From: an uncultured Eubacteriales bacterium
Lineage (GTDB): Bacteria; Bacillota; Clostridia; Monoglobales; Monoglobaceae
Reading direction: 5' to 3'
Assembly: GCA_905198865.1 (NCBI GenBank)
Contig: CAJKEB010000058.1
Location: forward strand, 1 to 11,358
DNA length: 11,358 nt
Both the position numbers and the translations under genes were made by a program. Positions 6,472-11,358 of the stretch are shown piece by piece. The notes under the pieces were generated by a model. It made no database searches. It was not told where the DNA came from and saw only the letters and a list, made by a program, of their open reading frames with translations. How positions within the stretch are numbered: position 1 is the stretch's first letter; each line of letters starts with the position of its first letter.

Positions 6472-7849
6472 TTTTTCCGCCTCCTGTTTTGCCGCTTTCA
6501 TCTATAGCGGCAATTTCTTTTGTACCAAGTTCTTTCTGAAGATTAAGCATCGTTGTCTGTGTCGGGTACAGAGCCGTATAATTCACCAAAACGTAGCACA
6601 CCTCTGAATCAGGGTTGTCCACACATTTTTTTAGTGCAGACTTCATATCGTTTGTTATGTTGTCAATCTTCATATCTGCATATTTAAACCTGAGTGAAAT
6701 GTCATAAAGCCTGATACCGGTCGTTGTGAGCGTGCTCAGATTTGCCTCGCTCAGCTTGTCAAAATCAACATCCCACAGCCATGACACATCGCGTCCGTCA
6801 TTAGCAAGGTCGTTTATGGCAACAATAACATCCTTTCTGCGCTTGTCAAGCAGTACCGTCTGGATTGCCTGATTGAAGCCGGCGGGATTTTTGGCAAGGT
6901 TAAGTATACAGGGTTTACCGCCGAGAGGTATAAGCTCCATACGTCCTATCTGAGGCTTGTAATCGCTCAGAATGCCGTTGAAGTCTTTCGTGTCAATTCC
7001 CATAACATTCAAAGCAGAGTAAACCGCAAGAATGTTGTATATGTTATAAAACCCGCGGTAGTTCACATCAATATCTCTGTCGCCGACCCTGAACTTCATG
7101 GACGACGATAAGTCAACATTTGTTGCGGGGAAGTCAATATTCGGACGTTTGTTTCCGCAGTGCGGACAATAATAATCGCCGAGCTGACTGTAATGGAAGT
7201 AGTTGTATTCCTGTTCCTCGCCGCACTTAGCGCAGAATCTGCCTTCCTTGGTCTCGTCAATCTGCGGCAGAACCTGTTCGGAAATACCGAAGTAATAGGC
7301 CTCTCTGCCCTCGCCGAACTGAGCGGTAAGAGGGTCGTCGCCGTTTAGTATCAGCTTCAAATTATCCGCCATGTCGATTGCTTCGTTTAAGAAGTCAACG
7401 GTTATATCAATCTCGCCGTAGCGGTCGAGCTGATCCCTGAACAGGTTGGTTATAAGCATATAGTCAGGCTTGATATGCTTAAACACTCGTCTCGCCGACG
7501 CCTCGTCAATTTCAAGCACGGCATAATCCGCCTTGAATGTGCCGAATATATTGCACGCCTGTGCAAAAGTGGTTGCAATTCCGCCGAGCATATTTGCGCC
7601 GAGATTGTTGCAAACCGTCTTGTATCCGCATTTCTGAAGCGCAGTATTCAAAAGATTGTTAGTCGTAGTCTTTCCGTTCGTACCGCAGGTGACTATAACG
7701 CCCTTGGTAATGTTTTTCTTTAAAATACTGATAAGATTGGGGCAAATCTTAAGAGCCACCACTCCCGGCGTTGACGACGATTTCTTTCCGACAATCCTGC
7801 CGGCAACAGAAGCAAGCTTTGCTGCCCACACAGCCAATAATTTCCGCAT
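6461..7849 (-). CDS. murT: Lipid II isoglutaminyl synthase, ligase subunit MurT
   Basis: Mur-ligase-like subunit of 462 residues that activates the D-Glu carboxyl of lipid II with ATP and converts it to D-isoglutamine with ammonia from GatD. In Gram-positives this change favours cross-linking and lowers sensitivity to some cell-wall defences. The ATP loop TCGTNGKTTT is at 54-63. The Mur middle domain carries the MurT-specific Cys4 zinc ribbon, with Cys206, Cys209, Cys228 and Cys231. The DUF1727 C-terminal domain runs from about 310 to 440 and includes NDLANDGRDVSWLWD; Asp354 there is my best candidate for the Asp that completes the GatD catalytic site. Length is slightly above the S. aureus protein because of a Gly/Lys-rich tail. 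The ATG at 7849 follows AAAGGAAG. A good promoter lies 80-107 nt upstream, and gatD overlaps the end. Confidence 0.95.
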   Translation of the reverse strand: MRKLLAVWAAKLASVAGRIVGKKSSSTPGVVALKICPNLISILKKNITKGVIVTCGTNGKTTTNNLLNTALQKCGYKTVCNNLGANMLGGIATTFAQACNIFGTFKADYAVLEIDEASARRVFKHIKPDYMLITNLFRDQLDRYGEIDITVDFLNEAIDMADNLKLILNGDDPLTAQFGEGREAYYFGISEQVLPQIDETKEGRFCAKCGEEQEYNYFHYSQLGDYYCPHCGNKRPNIDFPATNVDLSSSMKFRVGDRDIDVNYRGFYNIYNILAVYSALNVMGIDTKDFNGILSDYKPQIGRMELIPLGGKPCILNLAKNPAGFNQAIQTVLLDKRRKDVIVAINDLANDGRDVSWLWDVDFDKLSEANLSTLTTTGIRLYDISLRFKYADMKIDNITNDMKSALKKCVDNPDSEVCYVLVNYTALYPTQTTMLNLQKELGTKEIAAIDESGKTGGGKNGK

Positions 7850-7927
7850 ACTCTACTTCCTTTCAATATTCTTAATATAAATATCAAAATAAAATTCTTA
7901 TATTTACAACCTATATTCTATCGTATA

Positions 7928-7956
7928 ATTATAGCGGAAATTAATTTTGTTTTCAA
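7928..7956 (-). promoter_or_regulatory. SigA-type promoter for murT-gatD
   Basis: On the minus strand, TTGAAA (7956-7951), a 17-bp spacer and a perfect TATAAT (7933-7928) form the best vegetative promoter in the window. Transcription would begin near 7921, leaving an AT-rich leader of about 70 nt before murT. This makes the pair independent of the sporulation gene upstream. The rest of the 253-bp gap after spoIIP (7957-8102) is AT-rich; I see no clear terminator in it. Confidence 0.7.
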
Positions 7957-8102
7957 GATAAAATGCTCCAAAAATATAAACGCAAGCCTACAAATTTGTG
8001 GCATTTTTGTGGCAATTATGTTAAAAATCAGTCTGAAAACGGCTTATGTCTCATTTTTAAATATTTTATTATTATATTTTATATCGATCCGCTCCCGTTT
8101 TA

Positions 8103-9404
8103 TCACAGTCCGTTTATAAAATCGGCTATTACTTCCGCTGCGCAGGTCATGCCGTACTCAGCTTCGCTCAGGCTGTTTCCGCTTGAACCCATCTCAATAA
8201 TCAGGCTGCCGTGCGTGGCGTGACAATTAAACCTCTCCTGCCTTAAGTTTACATACCGCATCAAATTGGGATATTTTTGGTCAATTGCGTCCTGAAGCTG
8301 AACTGCAAACTTCAGATTTTCACGCCAGTCGGGATTATACAGTCCCTTTTCGTTCGTACCCACAACAAACATCAGCTGTGCTGCATTCCTGCCGTCAATT
8401 TTAGTAACCACCTTCGCTTTCGTTCCGTCATCGTACACTATCGAATCACGATGCAAATCGAATACCATCTGAATTGATGGATAATCACTCAAATACTGCT
8501 CTATCGAATCCAGTGCGTCCGCATATGCGCCGTTAAATGACGGATAGTCATGCAGTTCTGTATCGTGCAGAGTCTCTATTCCGCGTTCATTGAAAATCCT
8601 TGCGACCTCCTCTCCTACCGCCACTACATTTTCTAAGGTGTCAAGACTTCTGTCGCTCTCGTCACTGTTATAACGCTTTGCCCCCTCCGGCGCATAGGCT
8701 TCTGTTGCATGCGTATGTATTATCAAAACTTTCGGTCCGTCAGCACTCATATCAAAATCAAGCGGTTCCTGAAGCAGCTCTGAAACATCAACATCATATG
8801 AGGTCTGATTGCCTATCTTGACATAGTTTGTGTCACTGTTTGCGTTCTGCCCGGCATTTATTGCTTTTATCTCAAGCTCGCCATCATCTTCGCCGCTGTC
8901 CTCCTCCGGCTGTGTTTCCGAAGCAGGCTCCTTTGTCGGCTGAGATATATTTACCGATGTATCATTCTCTGACATTCTGATAAGTCCGTAACTGTTGACA
9001 AGCTCTGCCCCGGGCACTTCTGCCGCAACAATATCGGTTTTGTCATACGGATTAAACCCCAGAACAAACTCGCATATATTGCTCAAAGCCACAGAAATTT
9101 TCGATTTTGCATCGGTTCCGGAGGTACTTATTTCTTTATTCTCTTCATCACTTTTTGTATCTGCATCGCCGGACTTGGCGCTTTGAGTTTCGGTCGTTAC
9201 CGCCACATTATTGGTGGATATTGATTTGCTTTTACTTGCAGCTGAGCCTGAAATCAGCGACTTTACACCTATACCGAGAAATACCGAGATAACAGCAACC
9301 ATAATCAGCAAAGCAAAAAACTTGAAAATCGTATGTGCGTCTATCACAACCGCCCTGTACTGTTTGTTTCTGACGGATCTTCTCCTGTAGCTTCTCTCTA
9401 TCAT
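8103..9404 (-). CDS. spoIIP: Stage II sporulation protein P (engulfment peptidoglycan hydrolase)
   Basis: Membrane-anchored peptidoglycan hydrolase of 433 residues that acts with SpoIID and SpoIIM during engulfment of the forespore. In the B. subtilis homologue it has amidase and endopeptidase activity and depends on zinc. A basic N-terminus and one helix (about 27-48) anchor it with the bulk outside the mother-cell membrane. Residues 50-220 are a low-complexity, acidic and Ser/Thr-rich linker. The catalytic domain begins at VLIIHTHATEAYAPEG (His230, His232, Glu235), with FDLHRDS (His318), VVGTNEKG, WRENLKFA and a terminal LIIEMGSSGNS block (Glu404); all are typical SpoIIP motifs. Length is close to the 401 residues of B. 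subtilis SpoIIP. The ATG at 9404 follows GGAGG at 6 nt spacing. The gene is divergent from the DUF975 gene and appears to be transcribed alone. Here gpr, its frequent neighbour in Firmicutes, is not next to it. Confidence 0.95.
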   Translation of the reverse strand: MIERSYRRRSVRNKQYRAVVIDAHTIFKFFALLIMVAVISVFLGIGVKSLISGSAASKSKSISTNNVAVTTETQSAKSGDADTKSDEENKEISTSGTDAKSKISVALSNICEFVLGFNPYDKTDIVAAEVPGAELVNSYGLIRMSENDTSVNISQPTKEPASETQPEEDSGEDDGELEIKAINAGQNANSDTNYVKIGNQTSYDVDVSELLQEPLDFDMSADGPKVLIIHTHATEAYAPEGAKRYNSDESDRSLDTLENVVAVGEEVARIFNERGIETLHDTELHDYPSFNGAYADALDSIEQYLSDYPSIQMVFDLHRDSIVYDDGTKAKVVTKIDGRNAAQLMFVVGTNEKGLYNPDWRENLKFAVQLQDAIDQKYPNLMRYVNLRQERFNCHATHGSLIIEMGSSGNSLSEAEYGMTCAAEVIADFINGL

Positions 9405-9471
9405 ATTTTTCCTCCATATATTTATCGCTTTACCTTAAGCCGTGCATATACTTTTACGCTTGTCTTTTATT

Positions 9472-9499
9472 ATCATATGCTCACGGCTGACAAATATTA
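9472..9499 (-). promoter_or_regulatory. Possible sigma-E-like promoter for spoIIP
   Basis: On the minus strand, TAATATT (9499-9493), a 13-bp spacer and CATATGAT (9479-9472) resemble the mother-cell sigma-E consensus (a -35 around ATATT and CATACAnT at -10), with two mismatches in the -10. spoIIP is a sigma-E target in B. subtilis, so one is expected here. The leader would be about 60 nt. The match is by eye and modest. Confidence 0.35.
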
Positions 9500-9510
9500 C
9501 ATGGTTTTGC

Positions 9511-9539
9511 TTGCATATTATCGGGATATGTAGTATAAT
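9511..9539 (+). promoter_or_regulatory. Candidate promoter for the DUF975-AlkD operon
   Basis: A perfect TATAAT at 9534-9539 is preceded, across 17 bp, by TTGCAT (9511-9516), which keeps only the TTG of the -35 consensus. Transcription would start near 9546, about 30 nt before the ATG. This promoter lies back to back with the candidate spoIIP promoter, with fewer than 15 bp between the two -35 boxes. Confidence 0.5.
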
Positions 9540-9575
9540 TTATTCTGATAGAATTCTTATAGAGGAGGATTTTTT

Positions 9576-10274
9576 ATGTACAGTAAGGATTTCAAAAAAT
9601 TGAGTTTAAGCCAGCTGCGTAACAAGTGGGGTTCTGTGATTATTGCAATGCTGATTGCAATACTGGTTGTATATGCCATTTCATTAATCACTCAGATTCC
9701 GAACACTGTAAGCATATTCATACAAAACCATACCCACGGTATAATTTCTGCAATCACAGGTATAATTGCCGCAGTTGCTACATTGGTTCTTTTGGCTGCA
9801 CAGGTATTGGTATCAGGCTGTATTTCTTACGGTGTAGGCAATTATCAGCTCCATTTTGTAAGACACGGCGAGACAAATATCAGCTATATATTCAGCGGAT
9901 TTTCATATGGCGGAAATGTTATCAAGCGTTCATTCATTCTGTTTCTGCTTACCGAGATTTTCGTTTTTCTGTGGTCGCTGCTGCTTATAATACCCGGAAT
10001 TATTGCGGCTCTGTCGTACTCACAGGCATTCTATATTCTGATTGACGATGATAATATATCCGCATCGGAGGCGCTTAAGCTCAGCAAAAAAATGATGAAA
10101 GGCTATAAGGGCAGACTATTCTGCCTGGGTCTCAGCTTTATCGGCTGGATTCTTCTCTGCTGTCTGACTTTCGGAATAGGCTTTATCTTCCTTGCGCCGT
10201 ATATCGGAACAGCTTACGCAAACTTCTATGAATACTTAAGAGGCATTTACGAAAACAGTAAAAATGTATATTGA
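9576..10274 (+). CDS. DUF975 family multi-pass membrane protein
   Basis: Integral membrane protein of 232 residues with no known reaction. Hydrophobic segments lie at about 18-40, 55-82, 118-145 and 183-215; the last two are long enough for more than one crossing, so four to six helices are likely. The family signature is clear in the second half: LLLIIPGIIAALSYSQAFYIL, then SASEALKLSKKMMKGYKGRLF (about 162-182), SFIGWILLCCLTFGIGF and APYIGTAYANFYEYL. DUF975 proteins are common in Firmicutes; their role is not established. AGGAGG lies 7 nt before the ATG. The gene starts an apparent two-gene operon with the AlkD-like gene 36 nt downstream; nothing in the sequence links the two functions. Confidence 0.9.
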   Translation: MYSKDFKKLSLSQLRNKWGSVIIAMLIAILVVYAISLITQIPNTVSIFIQNHTHGIISAITGIIAAVATLVLLAAQVLVSGCISYGVGNYQLHFVRHGETNISYIFSGFSYGGNVIKRSFILFLLTEIFVFLWSLLLIIPGIIAALSYSQAFYILIDDDNISASEALKLSKKMMKGYKGRLFCLGLSFIGWILLCCLTFGIGFIFLAPYIGTAYANFYEYLRGIYENSKNVY

Positions 10275-10310
10275 TTCAGCAAAGAACAGAAAGGATAACA
10301 CTGAATAATA

Positions 10311-11048
10311 ATGGAACTTAATCTTAAATCCTGGAATACACAAACATACGCCGAGTATCTCGAATACCTGAAAAGTCTCGGCGATAAGGACTATAAAGAC
10401 TTTAATTCAAAAATCACACCGAATTCCGACAGCGAGATTATAGGAGTGAGAGTTCCGAAGCTGCGTGAGTGTGCAAAATCAATCGCAAAGGGTAACTTTC
10501 GTGAATTCATCAAAGCCGCGGACGATACAGCGAAAATCCGGAGTCTGTCTCATGAAGAAATAACGGTATACGGACTGGTAATCGGTTACGCAAAGCTCCC
10601 GTTCGGCGAGATGTGCGAACGGATACGGCGTTATTCGCTTTTGGTGAACAACTGGGCATGCTGTGATGTTCCGGTCAGCTCTTTCAAGCAAATCCGTAAA
10701 CTGAGAGAAGAATACAAGATTGAAATCTACGGTCTGCTGCACTCGCAGAACCTATGGCAGCAGCGGGTCGGAGTTATTATACTTCTCGGTCACTATCTCA
10801 GTGAAGAAAAGGACGCGGCATATGCGCTTGACTGCGTGAATAAGCTGAGCAGCTCCGAATACTATGTTCAGATGGCTCAGGCGTGGCTTATCGCCACAGC
10901 ATTTGCCAAGCACCGGGATTTGACAAAGAAGTTTATGGAAAACGACTTCTCACTGCCCGACGAAGTCAGAAAAATGACAGTGCGAAAGCTCTGCGACTCC
11001 TATCGGGTGTCAGAAGAAGATAAGCTCTGGGCAAAACAATGGAAGTAA
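10311..11048 (+). CDS. AlkD-like DNA alkylation repair protein
   Basis: Predicted HEAT-repeat-like all-helical protein of 245 residues of the AlkD/COG4912 family. B. cereus AlkD is a glycosylase that removes bulky or positively charged alkylated bases without flipping them. Family blocks seen: IIGVRVPKLRECAKSIAK (about 43-60), SHEEITVYGLVIGYAK (about 80-95), VNNWACCDVPVSSFK (112-126) and YVQMAQAWLIATAFAK (185-200). Trp115 and Asp119 keep the WxxxD spacing of the B. cereus catalytic pair Trp109/Asp113, and Trp192 is a candidate for its Trp187, so activity is plausible. The only Shine-Dalgarno-like sequence, AAAGGA at 10290-10295, is 15 nt from the ATG, longer than ideal; an in-frame stop at 10302-10304 rules out an earlier start. 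Translation may depend partly on the upstream gene. An intrinsic terminator follows directly. Cytoplasmic. Confidence 0.9.
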   Translation: MELNLKSWNTQTYAEYLEYLKSLGDKDYKDFNSKITPNSDSEIIGVRVPKLRECAKSIAKGNFREFIKAADDTAKIRSLSHEEITVYGLVIGYAKLPFGEMCERIRRYSLLVNNWACCDVPVSSFKQIRKLREEYKIEIYGLLHSQNLWQQRVGVIILLGHYLSEEKDAAYALDCVNKLSSSEYYVQMAQAWLIATAFAKHRDLTKKFMENDFSLPDEVRKMTVRKLCDSYRVSEEDKLWAKQWK

Positions 11049-11054
11049 ACAATA

Positions 11055-11088
11055 AACCCTCACGGAAAGATTCCATGAGGGTTATTTT
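11055..11088 (+). terminator. Intrinsic terminator of the DUF975-AlkD operon
   Basis: AACCCTCA (11055-11062) pairs with TGAGGGTT (11076-11083). After one C/A mismatch, GGAA (11064-11067) pairs with TTCC (11071-11074), around a 3-nt loop. TTATTTTAT follows the stem. It begins 6 nt after the AlkD-like stop codon. Both flanks allow partial function in the opposite direction as well. Confidence 0.85.
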
Positions 11089-11109
11089 ATGCTGTACTAT
11101 TCCAATACT

Positions 11110-11157
11110 GTAGGGGCGGATAGTATCCGCCCGCGGGCGGCTGATAGCCGCCCCTAC
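11110..11157. repeat. Double-hairpin palindromic repeat
   Basis: The outer arms GTAGGGGCGG (11110-11119) and CCGCCCCTAC (11148-11157) are exact complements. Inside, two similar hairpins stand in tandem: GGGCGGAT/ATCCGCCC (11114-11132, AGT loop) and GGGCGGCT/AGCCGCCC (11135-11153, GAT loop). The core CCGCCCGCGGGCGG (11127-11140) is itself a perfect palindrome, so the element can fold as two hairpins or one long cruciform. The GC-rich composition contrasts with flanking DNA. It resembles REP-like or MITE-like elements. Confidence 0.75.
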
Positions 11158-11358
11158 GGTAGGGCGGCATAATACCGACCATGCAATGGGCGGTAATGCA
11201 AACTACGGTAGGGCGGCTTGCTGCCACGATAGGTGCGCAGCCGCCTCGCCGAAGGCGATTTAGTGTGTTATTGACCTTAGTTGCTTCAGGTAAAAACGCA
11301 TGGTATGGCGCATACGAACCCTGCGGGTTCGGTCACAGGTGCGCAGCCGCCTCATGCT
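11158..11358. repeat. GC-rich intergenic repeat cluster, continuing past the window
   Basis: No gene is visible in this stretch. GGTAGGGCGGC occurs at 11159-11169 and 11208-11218. AGGTGCGCAGCCGCCTC occurs at 11231-11247 and 11337-11353, 106 bp apart. GGCGGCT (11212-11218) can pair with AGCCGCC (11239-11245). Small hairpins lie at 11246-11258 (TCGCC/GGCGA, GAA loop) and 11315-11331 (CGAACCC/GGGTTCG, TGC loop). The pattern is of several partly decayed copies of palindromic elements related to the double hairpin at 11110-11157. The second direct-repeat copy is almost at the window edge, so the array may be longer. Confidence 0.6.

Noticed and set aside
7903..7929. Plus-strand promoter-like TTTACA and TATAAT upstream of a short open frame at 7963-8223
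   Set aside because: The spacer is only 15 bp, the sequence is very AT-rich, and the open frame has no ribosome site and runs antisense into the spoIIP end.
7995..8014. TTTGTGGCA repeated twice with an 11-bp period
   Set aside because: There are only two adjacent copies and no wider array, so it is neither CRISPR nor a clear regulatory site. Noted as possible chance.
11315..11331. GGGTTCG resembling part of a tRNA T-arm
   Set aside because: No acceptor, D or anticodon arm fits around it; it is a simple hairpin within the repeat cluster.

Overview
The window looks like chromosomal DNA from a spore-forming Clostridia-class Firmicute, probably a gut organism of the Oscillospirales type. The evidence is a stage II sporulation protein P gene, a murT-gatD pair for lipid II amidation, a DUF975 membrane protein, AGGAGG-type ribosome binding sites, AT-rich intergenic DNA, and GC-rich palindromic intergenic repeats of a kind I recall from that group. 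The class-level call is firm; the order is a guess. I see no insertion sequence, phage gene, CRISPR array, tRNA or rRNA.

Layout. Six genes lie on the minus strand. In their order of transcription from the right they are spoIIP (9404-8103), murT (7849-6461), gatD (6471-5734, overlapping the murT end), a membrane-fusion/adaptor protein (5542-3266), a MacB/FtsX-like permease (3173-1932) and a membrane diguanylate cyclase with two PAS-like domains (1657-89). A palindromic repeat at 9-53 closes this strand and can act as the cyclase terminator. Divergent from spoIIP, two plus-strand genes probably form an operon: a DUF975 membrane protein (9576-10274) and an AlkD-like DNA alkylation repair protein (10311-11048), followed by a clear intrinsic terminator. 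From about 11100 to the window end there is a GC-rich cluster of palindromic and direct repeats and no gene.

How the genes relate. MurT and GatD form one enzyme that amidates D-Glu of lipid II; their overlap implies coupled translation, and a good SigA-type promoter (TTGAAA, 17 bp, TATAAT) precedes murT. SpoIIP is a peptidoglycan hydrolase used in engulfment, with a possible sigma-E-like promoter. The adaptor and permease resemble two of the three parts of a YknXYZ/MacAB-type machine, but no ATPase gene lies between or beside them and the permease segment expected to contact an ATPase is not recognisable.

The adaptor is the most unusual gene. It has about 265 residues of acidic, Tyr-rich, probably disordered cytoplasmic sequence before its single membrane helix, and two additional lipoyl-like half-motifs at the place where the alpha-hairpin tip normally sits. 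All domain calls come from reading motifs by eye, without database searches.
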